From positions 154,891,776-154,955,775 of the forward strand of contig OX104127.1 in the NCBI GenBank assembly GCA_944470555.2: DNA of 64,000 nucleotides. Direction: 5' to 3'. Under the pieces are notes generated by a model. That model saw only the letters and a list, made by a program, of their open reading frames with translations. It searched no databases and was not told where the DNA came from. Source of the DNA: Heterobilharzia americana. Taxonomy: Eukaryota; Platyhelminthes; Trematoda; Strigeidida; Schistosomatidae. A program made the translations under genes and the position numbers. Shown piece by piece: positions 1-14,600 of the stretch; within the stretch, counting starts at the first letter, position 1, and each line of letters starts with the position of its first letter.

Positions 1-61
1 GAAGACAATTCTATATTTAATTTGAGGTTTGTGTGGATTTTGTTCTCACAGTAGTATCCAT

Positions 62-350
62 CATGGACTGACATCACTTGGAGAACTAATGGGAACCTGG
101 GAGCTTTAGATGGGTTACGTCTTAGTGTGGGACTACTCAGCAATATGCACCTACGACCCACCCATCAGGGATGGAACTAAGAACCTCCAGGTTTCATAGT
201 GAACATATTAATCATCCAGCCACTGGGTTGGAGTTCAATCGTCCACAATACCGCTGGTGAATCCTATGACAAAACGAAACAGCTGTCCAGTGCTCCTAGG
301 TTTTTAGTAGTTCTCCAACTGATTCCAGTCTATTACAAATAATGCCTATA
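62..350. mobile_element. SINE-B inverted dimer
   Basis: The left half reads on the minus strand (about 62-235) and the right half on the plus strand (about 236-350). The outer ends are mirror images: GACTGACATCACTTGGAGAA at left, TTCTCCAACTGATTCCAGTC at right. Both halves keep decayed hammerhead-like blocks (CTGAGTA at left, CTGGTGA and GAAAC at right), each with a disabling change. Confidence 0.6.
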
Positions 351-389
351 AAAGAACTCCCCTAAAACCTCAGACTCCATTACTATAAA

Positions 390-1525
390 GTGCTCATTAG
401 CAACATGCTTCGAAATAGATATCCCAAAGATCTAATGACAAGTCGTGCCCAGGGGGGTCAATTACTCGGAAGTGAACTGGATGCCAACCAAAGTCCTTCG
501 TGGAAAGTCGTGTTATATGGTGATTTGACAGAAGTAGGAAAGTATGGACCACTGAACTCAGACCTTGTGGCTGAATGGTTAACGCGTTCGCCATGAAACT
601 TAAGGGTCTTTAATTCTATGTATTTCAAGTATCTTCATGACTACGCCTTATTTTTATACTAGAGAAAATGACCTTTGATCTTCTGATCAACCTATGGTTT
701 GTACACGTAATTGCTAGCGATTAACTACATTCTTTAAGATAGACTTATGATAAGATGTTCTGAATAGAACATATTCAAGCCAATAGAATAATTGAAATGT
801 ACTGCAATCTGTAATACTTACAGTATTGAGAAATGCTGCAACACCAGGTTGAATTTAAAGCACAGTTCGGCAGTCGGCTAAAAAATTACAGGTAACAGCT
901 TAATACCAAATAGTTGATGAGCATACTGATATATTCTTTGACCACTTTTAGTTCTCAGTAGTTCCCTATAGCCTGATTCCACTTTCGGCTGGAGAGAGGC
1001 ATTTACAAACACAATTTTAGCAGAGTTGATAAGCATATCTGCTTATACAGTTAACCAATAGATCTGATCCAACCCATCGAAGACAATATTAACGAAATTT
1101 ACTACACCATAGGGAACTTGGTGCTTCAGATAAGATATTGGGTACATATTTGGCTCCACAGGCGGAAAAATTTGAGTCAGCTTACAATGGTTAAAATTAT
1201 TTCTAAAAACGGAAACAAGTTCCTAAACGATGTTTTAACGGTGAATTTTTAAGTATAATATACCGATGCTGCCACCTGGGAAATTATTAAGTTTAATGGG
1301 ACACCTAAAACATCAATTTAACCTATCCGATACAAACCAATAAAGTCTGAAACATGACAATTTACGAGATGGGATACATCAATAAACTGGTTCTGTTCAA
1401 ATTAAAAATGACAATAGATTTTCCCAGTGACCTTTAAGACTTCTAAAGGAGCATTCTGAATAATGAGTCTGACGGCAGTTTCGTATGAGTTAGCTAACTT
1501 AGAAATTTCAGATTTGCGTCAATTA
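390..1525. other. No gene recognised
   Basis: A 68-codon open frame at 390-596 ends in a tRNA-A-box-like stretch (TGGCTGAATGGTTAACGCG) without a matching B box; it looks like repeat sequence. The rest is AT-rich with no exon signal I trust. Confidence 0.4.
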
Positions 1526-2427
1526 TATTATTATTATTTGTCCCTTGGGTTCCTAATGGAACATAGGGCTTCAGTAGCACATATCCAGTGAACTCTGTCC
1601 TCTGAAATCTTTCGGACCTGACTCCACGACTGCCCACAAACTCTCATTTCCTCCTCACACGATCTCCTACATGTCACCCTCTCCTCGCAGACCCAACTCG
1701 TCGCTTCCCATGGGGATTCCACTCAACCAACTGGCCTGGAGCGTGATGTCCCCAGTTGGCCTTCTCAGTGTTTGCCCAATCCATCTCAACTTCCTTCCAC
1801 TGCATATTTGTTGAGCGAGAGGATCTTGGCTGCTTCATTTCCAGCCATAGTTCATTCTTGCTTATTCCTTCTAGCCATCTGATCTTCATTACCGAGTGAG
1901 TGTAGGTGGCAGTTGTTGATGAATATCTGTAGTTTGTTGGAAATGCTTTTCGTAACGCGACAAGTCGCTGAACCATACAGAAGCATTGACTTGACTGACT
2001 TGGTGTTGAAAATCCGCATCTTGTTCCACATGCTGAGCTGAGTGCAGAAGATCTCCACACTGGTTTCAGGCTGATAGACGCCTGTCTTGCTTTTCCGATT
2101 CTGACTGGTTTTGACACCCTCGTCTGTCCCGCCTGTGTTGCCTGTAGTTGAAACAGTGCTGCATGCCTAGATAGGTGAAAGAGACTACTTTCTTTAAGTT
2201 TCTCCCGTTGGTGGTGATTGGAGTTTGTTGCTGTTGGTGGTGGTGGTGGTGTTGTTGGTTGGGTATCTTCATCACCTTTGTTTTCTCTATATTCACTTGA
2301 AGTGCCATCTTCGCTGCCTCACCTCTTTTGACAACTTGTTAGTTTTTGCCTGTAGATCTTCCAGTTTGTATGACACCAGACATGAGTCATCACTGGCGAA
2401 ATCCAACTCTTCTAGGTTCTTTTCCCC
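1526..2427 (-). mobile_element. RTE (SR2-like) LINE, 5'-truncated copy 1
   Basis: Antisense copy of the reverse transcriptase end and 3' end of the RTE family seen complete at 14973-18268. It includes GMQHCFNY, a His/Gln run and the FASDD catalytic motif, in different frames, so it is dead. The 3' end is CCTATGTTCCATTAGGAACC followed by an (AAT)n tail at 1526-1541. Similarity to the other copies stops near 2427. Confidence 0.8.
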
Positions 2428-5100
2428 GGTCCAGGATTTGTGTGAAAGTCGGTATTATTTGAGATGGATACTTTTTCACTAACAGCCTGGCTAGAAAACA
2501 TATTTTAGTCAGTTTTTAAAGTAAACTTTGAATGTTGCAAAATGTTTTGAATTTTATTTAACAATCTGACTTTCAGAAAGCGACGTTAAAGCTCCATGCA
2601 GAGACCGTTATTAAGATGCCAATAAACGGACTTATGACAAACTTATGAAGTACTGCCGATATTTATGCTTCCTACATGAACATCATTTTGCAAAATGTTA
2701 TGAACTAGAAAACAGCTTAACTGAAGGAGGTTCACCCTCTGAATTCTATTGAAGGTCTTTGTGCCTGACTTAGGACTGAAGGATCTACTCATCATTTACT
2801 GTATACATATCAGGTGGCTTTGACTTTTTCTTCATCATAACCTTATCATACTTCAAGTCTCTGAAGTGTTGGCATTCTTCTCTAACTATCTTCAATATAA
2901 TTTCATCTCCTTACTAAACATGCTACGCTGAAATAAGCGTCGCTGGATTTCTACAAACCACAAATGAAAATCAAACATTTCAGTATATCCGATGTTGTTT
3001 TACTAACTTTAAAATATCACATTCGTGATTCGTTTTACCTGCACTTCATATAATACTCACAAGGCAATTTAAACAGCTGGAAACATGGGTAGTATATATG
3101 AAGTAAGTATGACTACTCATCTAACATTTGAGATAGAATATTAACAGTGGCATCGAAAAAAACTCAATAAAACTTTTTCATAGAATACAATTAACATACT
3201 TATTTTCCTAGATGATACGAAAAATTCATAATCTTAAATAAGCCTTTATCGCATCATCAAATGCACCATATTTGATTCAAACAATGCCTTAATGTAGTTT
3301 GAATCACGAATTAACTACGACATTGGACACTAGTTCAAGGTTAAACGTACTGATAGAACAAGAACCACCTTAATATTCGTCTTATTGAACTAACGCTGAA
3401 GAAGCAGTGGATGGTTTCTCCATCCAATCTTCGATGTTAATCACTTCCACACCTTCACTATGAGTTTAGTGAGGTTAGAAAATATATTTGAGATCACCTA
3501 ATAGAATAGACACTGCAAAATAACGCCAGCACGAGTTGAAGTATTCAAGTGAACTCCAGGATGAAAGTAAATAGGTAATAATACTCAGTACGTATACATA
3601 TTTTCACTGCACAAGAAAGACCACCTACCATTTCACCCTATGCCTCACTGAGTAGCAAAATTATACATGGACGAAGACTGACTTGTGACCAGAGGGATGA
3701 CCTTTGTTAGGCTAAAGTGAACCATTTATATAAGCCATTTTGAACACACCTGTGAAATATCATCGACCAAATGCTTTTTATCAATGCGTCTTCACTTTAA
3801 AACATAAAATAAAACGCAACGTACTGTTGTCTGTCGTTTTTAATAAACAAGGAATAGATGTTACATTGAAACATTCAGGCAAGTCATTAAAAGGTAGTGT
3901 TTTTATTCGTCAATCCCACATTGAACGCTTCATTTAGGATGACGGTGAAACGAAAGTCTTACAAAAACACTTAGGAACTGGCTGTCAGTGTGACTTAACG
4001 TATGGTTAGCTGTTACATCTCATAGTTTATAAGTGAAGTTCTAGTTTAACACTTCGGAAACAACTGCTCAAAGGTTGTTGCCACTCTGCAGCAGTTCACC
4101 AAACTGGATACGTCAACTGCAAAAATGGTTTCACGGAAGGCCTTGAAAAATTGACGATGGAGGGAAGTTTATCGGTATGCATTTACAGTTTCATTGACTT
4201 AATACGATAGTGCTTGCTTTTTGGCCTTTCAATCTTATTTCTCTAAAGTGGATAGGAAAATTTAAAGTCATTTGGTTGTCATTTGTCTGCTCTTTCACCG
4301 TCAGTATTTATTATATAGATATATAGATAGGGAGAAACTGAAATATTTAAACTCATTGCGCCCTATTAACACTTTTCTAGCTACTGTAGATACGAACGAA
4401 AACGTTACAAAATTAATTCTTGTGGTTAAATAATTGTCAATCATCAATAAAAGAATATTTCTAACTTGTAAAGAAAATAAATAGATGTTTTCCGATGCAA
4501 AATAGCACTTTTTCCAGATAACTTCTGTCTATTTATGTAGACGATAAAAAAGTTTTCTGCTTTCTGAATACAGATTGTTCAAATTACTGTCAATTTGTAG
4601 ATTGCTGATGAAATGGTTGACCTCATTTCAAGATTAGACAATATGGTGATTATTTGAGTTAGAAAAAACCTTGATCATATTAGAGTATCAATTACTTACC
4701 TACAGAAACGTGCCGGTGACCAGTACAATAAGATAGTTAACATTTTGTAGTACAAATGATACAATTAAGTAAAATTAAACTCTCTGACATCACATCTTGG
4801 TTTTCTTCGGGCGGTGAAAACGTTCAGATTACAACACGGGATCGACTTGATACAGTAAGTGATGTCAAGAGTGTGAACACGAAAGCTGCGCGATACACGC
4901 TACTGACTTATATGAATAATTTTGGGCCGTCAATATCGTTCAGCATTGCTCGAAAATTAGACTGAAGTAATTTAAACACCAAACAAATGGTAAACTCTAC
5001 AAACATGGTTTGACTGTAGGCATCACCAATCTTATTAACAAGCTAGTCAGAATTTAGATGACTTGATCATCTTTACTCTGCGGTCCAAATAAATACATGC
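2428..5100. other. No gene recognised
   Basis: AT-rich sequence. Open frames at 3740-3937 and 4756-4965 have no recognisable domain, no convincing splice sites and no repeat elsewhere in the window. Confidence 0.4.
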
Positions 5101-5122
5101 AGGTTACAAATTATTTTGGTTC

Positions 5123-5124
<2 letters not shown>

Positions 5125-5163
<39 letters not shown>

Positions 5164-6490
5164 GTCCCTTGGGTTCCTAATGGAACATAGGGCTTCAATA
5201 GCACGTCTCCAGTGACCTCTGTTCTCTCATATCTTTTGAACCTGGTTCCACGACTGCCCACAAGCTCTCATTTCCTCCTCACACGATCTCCTACATGTCA
5301 CCCTCACCTAGGAGGCCCAACTCGTCGCTTCCCGTAGGGATTCCACTCAACAGCCTGGCCTGACACGTGATGTCCCCAGTTGGCCTTCTCAGTGTTTGCC
5401 CAATCCATCTCAACTTCCTTCCACTGCATATTTGTTGAGCGATAGGTTCCTGCTTCGTTGGTTCATTTCCAGCCAGAGTGAGTTCCTTCTTGCTTATTCT
5501 TTCTCTCCATCTGATCTTCAGCACCGAGTGATTGTAGGCGGCAGTTGTTAGTGGATATCTGTAGTTTGTTGTAAATGCTTTTCGTAACGCGCCAAGTCTC
5601 TGAACCATACAGAAGCATTGAATTGACTGACTTGGTGTTGAAAATCCGCATCTTGTTCCACATGCTGAGCTGAGTGCAGAAGATCTCCACACTGGTTTCA
5701 GGCTGATAGACGCTTGTCTTGCTTTTCCGATTCTGACTGGTTTTGACATCATCGTCTGTCCCGCCACCTGTAGTTGAAACAGTGCTGCATGCCTAGATAG
5801 GTGAAAGAGACTACTTTCTTTAAGTTTCTCCCGTTGGTGGTGATTGGAGTTTGTTGCTGTTGCTGTTGGTGGTGGTGGTGGTGTTGTTGGTTGGGTATCT
5901 TCATCACCTTTGTCTTCTCTATATTCACTTGAAGTCGCGTCTTCGCTGCCTCACCTCTTTTGACAACTTGTTAGTTTTTGCCTGTAGATCTTCCAGTTTG
6001 TATGACACCAGACATAAGTCATCACTGGCGAAATCCAACTCTTCTAGGTTCTTTTCCGCAGTCCAGCCATCCAGCGTATCCCCCTCTTCTCGCTCCCCAC
6101 TGTTTGCTGCATGATCCAGTCCAGTCGACCACTATCAGGAATATCATGGGGATAGTAGGCAACCTTGTTTCACTCCTTCTGTCTTCACTTCAAAAGCATC
6201 ACTGAGCTTCCCATTGTGAATTACTTGGCTGGTATGTGGCGTCTTCATATAGTTGTTGAATGAGGCTGAAAAAGGTTAGTGGTATTCCGTAGTAATGAAG
6301 CAGTTTCCAAATTACCTCTCGGTCGACGCTGTCAAAGGCCTTCTCAAAGTCTATAAGGTTGAGGTGTAGAGTTGACTGCCATTCTATACTCTGTTCTATG
6401 ATGATGCAAAGTGTTGCAATTTGGTCTGCACATGATATGTACTTCCTGAAGCCTGCCTGTTCCGGTCTTAGTTTTGAATCCAGTGCATCC
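5125..6490 (-). mobile_element. RTE (SR2-like) LINE, 5'-truncated copy 2 with target duplication
   Basis: A 1366-bp antisense copy flanked by a perfect 14-bp repeat TTATTTTGGTTCTA (5111-5124 and 6491-6504). The 3' tail is an (ATT)n run at 5125-5162 on the plus strand. It keeps the RT end with FASDD and the C-terminal region, but frames are broken. Confidence 0.87.
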
Positions 6491-6504
6491 TTATTTTGGT
6501 TCTA

Positions 6505-8672
6505 GACGCGCAAAATGGCTGTCTTGTGTGTACATCATTCTGACCTAACTAATGAGCACTGTTGATCAACAATTTCTATTACTCAGGAGAGTATGGACAT
6601 CAGTCGGGAAAAAGGATACATGGATGATGTTGATTTCATTGAATTTCTGGTCCTAGAAACTTTTGACATTTTCCTATTCAAATACAATAGGACACAACTT
6701 CAGATCGGTTAACGCAAAATTTTCCATTTTTATTCAACTTACTGTTAGTAGTGCAAGAAATATTTCGAGTTTGTTGGAACAAGTATATTTTTCTTTCATA
6801 CTGTACAAAAGTAGATCATGTTTTATGACTTCTTTCACTAACCATAATCACTTTTGCTCATAGAAACCAATTAATTATGTACCTGGTGAAATTTAGCGTT
6901 GAATTATCAACCTAAAGTAAATATTGTTATTCATGAGCAGTCAAAGTTCTAACCTAGACTTTAGGTCATCTTCTCCGATATCAGTCCAGGTAGGCTTGGT
7001 CAGACGCCTAATCAACATGACGCGAAGACTAAGTATTAGGTTCTAAAATCTGTGCTGAGAAATGAAACATATGCATTATTACTCAACAACTATAAATTTA
7101 CTCAGGAAAAGAAAAAGAGGTAAAAAAGATACTACTACTAACGAAACTACAGGCTCAAACGTTGACATTAAATGACATCGTGGGTTTTTAAATCTCGGTA
7201 GTTTCATCACATAAGACAGAAATAGCAGAATTCATAGGAGGAGTTAACAATAAGGACAGAATTAAAAGGGTGCTTAAACCAACGAACTAACTTAGAGACA
7301 AACTTTGTCGGATAAAGCATTCTATTTAATCTGTTAAATTAAATAATTTGTACTACTGAACTTCATATAGTAACCGTGAGGTCAAATGTGCATATCGAAT
7401 CAGCCAACCAGTTTCACTTAGGTTACCAGAAATTAAAAACTCGGCTAAGTTTAGAGTGGTAGAACTCAATAATTCCAATTAAATATTCTGCAGTTGACAG
7501 AACGAAGAGAATTAGTTAGTGGCTAAAAGAAATAATACCAATTCTCATCCAGGCAACTTTGCGGCAAATTCGAATTAATTTTTCGCTAGGGACTGGATAT
7601 ACACAAGTATAGTTGCTTTCCTAATAGTTCTCAGTGACACTGATGATCGACTGGATATGATCTTTTAATAACCTTTTAAAAAATTGCCAATGTTTTACAA
7701 CTCTCTTCGTAACCTATCCTTGAGGAAAATATAGATATGCAATCGAAATAACATGCCGAGAAAATGTCTGATAACCATTTGTGCATTTCTGATGAACTAT
7801 GAAGATGAGTAAAGTGGTTGTGATACTCGCCCACCCATATTTGATATATCTGAAATTAATTCTAAATTATTGTCTCAATTTGTCCTGTAAGAAAGATATC
7901 TTAATTATATTTGGTTTCATTTGTGTAATCAGATATTACCAAGCAATCTATGTAAAGTCCTAGGTTTGTGTTTCAAAACTGTTGAACCATGAATGAACTC
8001 ACAAACTCTCAGTAATTGTAACCCACGTCGTAAGGTGCTGGAGTTATAAACTGTATCACTTATCTATTCATGTTTTGTTTGACTCCGGTGTGACTGGATA
8101 TTGTTTGCGGATATGTCAGCTGGTGATAACTTGATACATTTTTCATACGTTTCAACCTTTCGTCAGCTTTTCTTTTACAGGGTAATTTATCGGCTTTGCC
8201 TGGTTTTTGTTAAAATATCTTTTAGGAGAAGTTCATCACTCATATTTAGAAGTATAAAGAAGTTTATGTAAGAAGTGGTGTAGATTAAAGAAGTATGAGT
8301 TGTCAAAATAGTCCTGCTCACTTTGTTCATCTGAAATAGAAACTCATCACAATCTAGACAGTGAAATTTCAAGAAATTTGATAGTTTTATTTAGAATGCT
8401 TCTAATATTAAACCTCTTTCAAGTTCCCCATTTGTCATCTTGTCGTGGTCATAAATTGAACACATTCCATCCTTCTGAATGAACAGCCTTATCATCAGAG
8501 CTATAGTGCAAAAGGACAAGACTACGTCAAAAGTCATTCGTTTGCAGAAGAATGGGATGTGTTGTCCATTACTAGTTATAAAGCACCACCTTTTGTTTAC
8601 TTTTCATACATTTCTCGGGTAGACTAGTTAAAGTTTGTGGGGTTTGTGGAGAAATTATAGATTTCGCTTTGC
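6505..8672. other. No gene recognised
   Basis: AT-rich, no exon, no repeat of the families listed here. Confidence 0.4.
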
Positions 8673-9213
8673 TATTCATCACAGACTGAAATCAGCTGGA
8701 GAACCATCAGAAACCTAGGAGAACTGGACAGTTTTTTCTTCCTAGTGTAGGATTCCTTAGCATTGTGCACTCATGGTCCCCTCAGAGACCATATCCAGGA
8801 TGAATGCCAACTTAAAATCAGTAAACTCCTCCTACAAATGTCCAAAATGAATCCATCTCCAGTGATCATTACTGACTTGCTTCTAGATATGATTCTAGAA
8901 GTTCTAGTTACAAGTAATGACTGCCGAGGTAAACCAAGTCGGATATGATGAAAAGGATTTATCGATGGTACTGGTTGTCGTGGTATATCACGAACTAACA
9001 GAAGTAAGGAATTATGATTCATTGCATACCAATCCAGCGACCTAATGGAAAGTGTTGGGCGGGGAACCCGAAGGTCCTGCGTTCGACTCCTGGTTGGGTC
9101 ATAGATGCGCACTGCTGAGAAGTTCTATACTAGGGTGGAACAATCATACGGTGCTTCAAGATTCTCAGTGGTTCTCCAACTGATATCAGTCTGTAACGAA
9201 TACCAAAGTGAAA
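8673..9213. mobile_element. SINE-B inverted dimer
   Basis: The left end (TATTCATCACAGACTGAAAT) mirrors the right end (CAGTCTGTAACGAATACC). The right half on the plus strand has a tRNA-like head (9037-9100) with B box GTTCGACTCC, then the decayed ribozyme block CTGAGAA. The minus-strand half has CTAAGGA in place of CTGANGA. The middle (8790-9010) is not recognised. Confidence 0.6.
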
Positions 9214-10671
9214 TTAGTTAAGAGTCTACCTTCTGAAATTACTCCACCTATCAAGTGACTAAGAACAAATCAAGTCTTCTGAATAGAATTAAAAGTCTTT
9301 GCGAAAAAAACTAGTTATCTTTGTGACCCATTTAATAATCTTAATATGTCAAATATATGCTCTTTGATTTAAAGACATTCTGCAGTTTCTTTTGTTTACT
9401 GAGACTAGTCTGTTGTCTATTTCAAGTTTGTTTACAATAAGAAATTCAGATATTTTAATCTTTGCATATTCCTAAAGATACTACTTATTTTCATTGGTGA
9501 ATTGTTAATCAAAAATGCTGACTACAGATTCAAATTTTGTTCTATTCATACACTAGTTTGTCATATAGATGAAACATTATGTAGATAAGGACTTTTACTC
9601 TTTCAACTCATCTCTAGAACAATGAAATATAACCTCTAAGAGAAATATTTTCGCTTTGAAGCATTGATAATTCTGGAGTAATAATCAGGTTTTTCCATAG
9701 AATTGCATAAAATCTAATGCGTTCAAGCTTAAAACGAGAACTAAGTGGACCAGTAAGTCATCCTTATTTGACGCTACCTACTACAATGTAAGTATTGTTG
9801 TCTATCAAAGATTAATGAAAATGGACACTTACGATAACAAATGACTTCAAGAAGTTAGGGCTAAGGCCTAAGGCCTGGTGGTAGCCTTTATTAGAACACC
9901 TTTTTCTACGTAATGGAGTATTGTTATCTGATCATCTATTCAAGATCTAACTGTTAAATAATGTGCTCTGAGTCCTTTTGTAGTACTATGTGACTTCAGT
10001 GTTCGATACAGTTTCCCAATGAGGCAGCTATGCTATTGATCCAAATATTGCTGAAAAGATAATGGTAAACTTAAATAAAAGTAGCTTACTGAATTCACTA
10101 AATTGTCTAAAATTTCATAACCTGTACTACTGAATAACACTGTCAGATAAAAAAAAAAGATTTTTCTTTTAGTTTACTGTAAAAAATATTTAATTTCATT
10201 GATTTTTCGACTTATCATATTTTTGTCTGCCTACTACGTTTTCTACAAGGTCGTTCGATATCTCTATCCCTTAAATCTACTCTCTTTCAGTCTGGTCAGA
10301 GCTAAAAGCTACTCTATTATCACTTCCAATTGGTTATTTGAATTCTGAGGTTAGTGTGAGATGGAATAGCAACTATAGAATAGAATAGTGAAGGGGATTG
10401 TTACAGGAAAAAACAAAACAGCAACTCTATCCATCGTTTTAGCCAGTTTCTTTCTATAAAATTATGGTAATCGATCAAACGATAGGCTTATCATAAATTC
10501 AGTAAATTTTAAGCACGATTGAAGAAAATTAAAACGATCATGCAACTTAATTTTAACTTCAACTCACTTCTATACTTCATCATTTGAAGATGAAAGAGGT
10601 AAACTAACCGTCTTCCATCTAGTAGCTTACTCTTTGGTTAACACCTTTTTACTTCTTTCTCTTAATTTTAG
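9214..10671. other. No gene recognised; probable 7B2 upstream intron or flank
   Basis: AT-rich. Missing 5' exon(s) of 7B2 must lie here or further upstream, but no unambiguous one was found. Confidence 0.35.
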
Positions 10672-11514
10672 CTTGGAAGCCTATTTTCACTAATATTTTT
10701 CATTAACTTGTCTGATCTAACACTTGGGAGTAATTATGATGAGTATATAGACAGATTGATAAATGATGGGAAACTATTGTATGATGATTACCTACATCAG
10801 AATCCTGATTCGAAACCAGCATTAGAACGTTTCTATTCACTACAACATCCAATTTTTCAAGAAGACTACGCAGGAGATTATGAAATTAGTGATAGACAAT
10901 GGAATGCATTTTTGAATGAAATTAATCAAGCCAAAGAAGGCAGATTTCAAGAATATTCAGCCGATAATTCAAAAAACAGTGAACCAAATTTAGATGAGAA
11001 ATTTGATAACACGTATGATTTGAGCCCTAGTACAGATAATATTCACAAATTGTTAGCTGAACCAGGATTAGCAGAACGTAGAAATGAAATACCATATCAG
11101 AATCAGTTATGGGGAGAACATAAAGTCTCTGGGGGTTCTGGAGAATTAGGACAATGGATAGATTATGCTCTGTTAGGTGCTGGAGCACAAGACGCTCTTA
11201 ATAATGAATCATATGATAGTTTTAAGCCATCAAGTGAGCTTGAATCCTCGCATGTGGAGTCTAAAGTTGATAATTTACCTGCTTACTGTGATCCACCAAA
11301 TCCATGTCCTCTAAACTATAAGTCAGAAGATTTATCGACACCGTGTGATCATGACATTGAAGATACCATTGAATTTAATCGTCATTGGATATTAAGAAAA
11401 ATGCAGAATGGTGAATGTTCATGTGATACTGAGCATATGGATAGCTGTCCAGTTGAGTCTAGTGATAATCAACACAAATCAAGTTTTTCAACAGAACAAA
11501 ACATGAATGGAAAG
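10672..11514 (+). CDS. SCG5 (7B2): 7B2 exon with PPNPCP motif
   Basis: A long open exon of 281 codons between a pyrimidine-rich acceptor and the donor AAG|GTAGGT. It is rich in Asp, Glu, Asn and Ser, as expected of a secreted acidic granule protein. Cys residues cluster in the last third. Reading stays open past the donor to 11538, but the next two exons join in frame at 11514. Confidence 0.85.
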
Positions 11515-11544
11515 GTAGGTACTTATTTAAAAGAATAAACTGAT

Positions 11545-11601
<57 letters not shown>

Positions 11602-14600
11602 CGGGTGTTTTTGTCACTGATTCATGCACGAATGAGTAAATATAACTACAGATCGAGGTCTGTTGCTTAGAGGAGCTCACGTTAGAGCTAATTTTAATTT
11701 ACATCTTAAACATCATGTAGAGTAAAACCATTTGTCTGCTGACAGCTACTTACAAGAATATGTATCAGTAATATTCATAACAACATTGTAACTAACAGCA
11801 GTCGACTGATGAGGAATCTGATAAAACAACTATACATTACTAAATTACCATATGCGGTGTACAAGAAAAGCGATGAGTGAAATGAGAAACAAGAGGTTGT
11901 ATACAAATGGATAACTCATTGTTATGTTTAGTATTGTTAAAATTATCACTCGTGTTTTCTCTTTAAACAATACTAGCCACTCCAATCAACTTCTGTAACC
12001 TTGTTGAACGATAAACCTGTAATATCAAAAAAGATGTTGTACAAAAATGATTTCAAACGATAAATGTTATGATGCCAATTGTGAAAACTGATATTTCAAA
12101 TGCCTGGTTTCAAATCAACTATTACCCTGTCTACTGATACCTGTAATTTCACGCTGCTATACTGGGTCCTATTGTTAGACCTCTGTTATCAAACTAGCTC
12201 CTATGTGGATACCTCGATACTGCTTGGATATTCACTGTATTGCAGTCTAGTTAGTGTCTAACATTGGAATCCAAGACGCACAATTCATCCTATTTGAGAC
12301 TCATCAGCTGAATTTACCTTCACCATACTGAGTGTTATATCCACTGGAACTCTAACTGTCACCTTATTGCGTAGATTTTTGCGTTCGTACTAAATAATAA
12401 GGCACCCAGATAAAAGAAACGTTCATCTTTAATGCGAGTTCTTACTAATTTTTTAAACCGCCACCACCTGGAATTGGTAACAGTAGAATAATCCTTGAAA
12501 AATTGGAGTATCGTATGTTTCTCATGGTTTAAACAACAGAATAACAGCACCCAACCTTGTGTATCTCCTAGTTTGAACACAGAATCTTAAACCTTGATAG
12601 AAAGAAGCTTTCTTGATCGATTGTATGTCTAGATTTTTTTATGAAGTATGTTTTTATTCCGTACATGACAATTAATATTTAAAGTCATAACTTTGTTACC
12701 ATATGTCATTTAGAAAACTAAGATTATATGGTTGTTAAGTAATACTTGCCTACTGAAGACTTCTCAAATGATATCACTTCAGAATTATGGAGTCATTAAA
12801 CAGATTATTGTGAAACATCATTAAGAGGGTTTTTTGTTCTTTACTGTGAGTCACACAACATTGATGGCTGTTAGTTTTGAAATTCACTCACCTAGACAAT
12901 GTATAGGGAAGAAGTTACAATCAGTTGAAGAGATAAAAAAAATATCCACTTTACTTGCATATACTGATATATTGATCTGCCTAAATCTTTATTTTGTAGA
13001 CTTTTTGGGTGAATCCTTATCTAAGAGGTCAAAAACGCAAAAGATTAGTTGCCAAAAAGAGAGTCAAACGTTCACATGTATGTTATACATTTATATCTAT
13101 TTGCTATCAGTGTTGATCAATTATAAATTATTTTTTGATGTACTGTACAATAGATATTAACAAGATATCAATTTCATAGGATTCTTTAGAAGGTTCCTTT
13201 CTTCATAGAATGAGATGAGAAAACTGCCAGTCATTCGCGTTTATTCTTAACACATACTCAAACCAAAAGTTATAAACATTAGGTCCATATGTACCGATTA
13301 GTTGCTGGTAGGTTTCCGTCTAGCTTTTAGTTAGGTAGTTGCAGGGAAGTGAGCAGAACAGCGTAAATTTTGCAGTGGCCACGAGTATCTGACAGAACAA
13401 CGTGACCAAGAACATCTAGTAATGAATGATAATCAACGAAAAGCAGTGATTCACAGCGAAAAGATGAGGCAGTCTAGCAACCGAAACTGTAGAGTGAATG
13501 ATTTAAGTTGTAAATACGTTACAAACACATAACTGTTATAAAGTTCCTGGAAGAATTTAAGCCCTTAATTTAATTTGATCACTATATAAGCAGGCTTTAA
13601 TAAAATCCTATGGTGTTCAGAAAATCAAAACAAGGTTTTTCTGAACGTTTCCTTATGTATGAAACATACTGAGCCACCCCTTACCTAGACATATCGTGAT
13701 AAGAGAAGCTAGATTAGCTTGGAAGAGAGTTCAGGGCGACCAAACAAAGATGTAGTACCAGTCGATGAAATCTCTTACTGTTGATCTAAGGCGTGTGAGA
13801 TGTAAACCACCTGACTGGTGTCAACGAGACGGAAGGAATCGGTGGTTCAGGACTAACCCTTGGTGAAATGGCTGATAATCGGTCAGAATGGTGCGAATAT
13901 ATTCACTCATTTGACGTCGAAAGCTTAGATGTTCTCCCACACAACTTAGTCTACTTTGACATCAGTCTTTCTTTGCATACTACTATGAGGTGTGGCAATT
14001 TGAACCGATGCAGTTGTGTGTGAAGTTCTACTTTGATTTACTCAGCTATTCATTAGAGCTTTAGATGTGGTCTTTCCGCTTGTTTGTACTCATAATTTTG
14101 AGGAAACTCCATGATTTTGACATATACTTTTCACTATTATTGTACAAAGATGAGGTTTCACACCAGAAATCTCCTCGTTACAGGAAAGTGTAAAATCCAT
14201 TATTTTACACGGTGTTGAATGCTTCCAAATGTTCAGCAATCAAATGAGAGGAATATCATTGAAGTATTAGATGACTAATCTATATTGTTTCTGCTTGAGA
14301 AACTCAAAGTTACTCCTCCCTAGGAAGGAGTGATCGAGTCATGAAATTGAAATTGGGAGAACATGTACCTAAATGGCTTCAAAAACAAATGGAGTGTGAA
14401 ACAGTGATAAACGCTGGTGGGAGACGACCCTCTTCATCTATAGCTAAACACATCATAAAAACAGATCACAAAACTAGTGTTCAATCAGATTTCAAAGTTT
14501 TATGTAGAAACAGTCAGGGACGTATTCTGAGGTTTGTGGAAGCCATAGCAATACACAAATTGAAACCACCCTTATGTGTACAAAAACAATTTGTTCTTAC

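Noticed and set aside
540..600. tRNA gene suggested by TGGCTGAATGGTTAACGCG
   Set aside because: No B box, no acceptor stem; SINE-like head at best. No true tRNA gene was found in the window.
2225..2482. Leu/Val-rich plus-strand frames, also near 5851 and 15650
   Set aside because: Antisense of the RTE RT; the Val/Leu runs come from the opposite-strand His/Gln codons.
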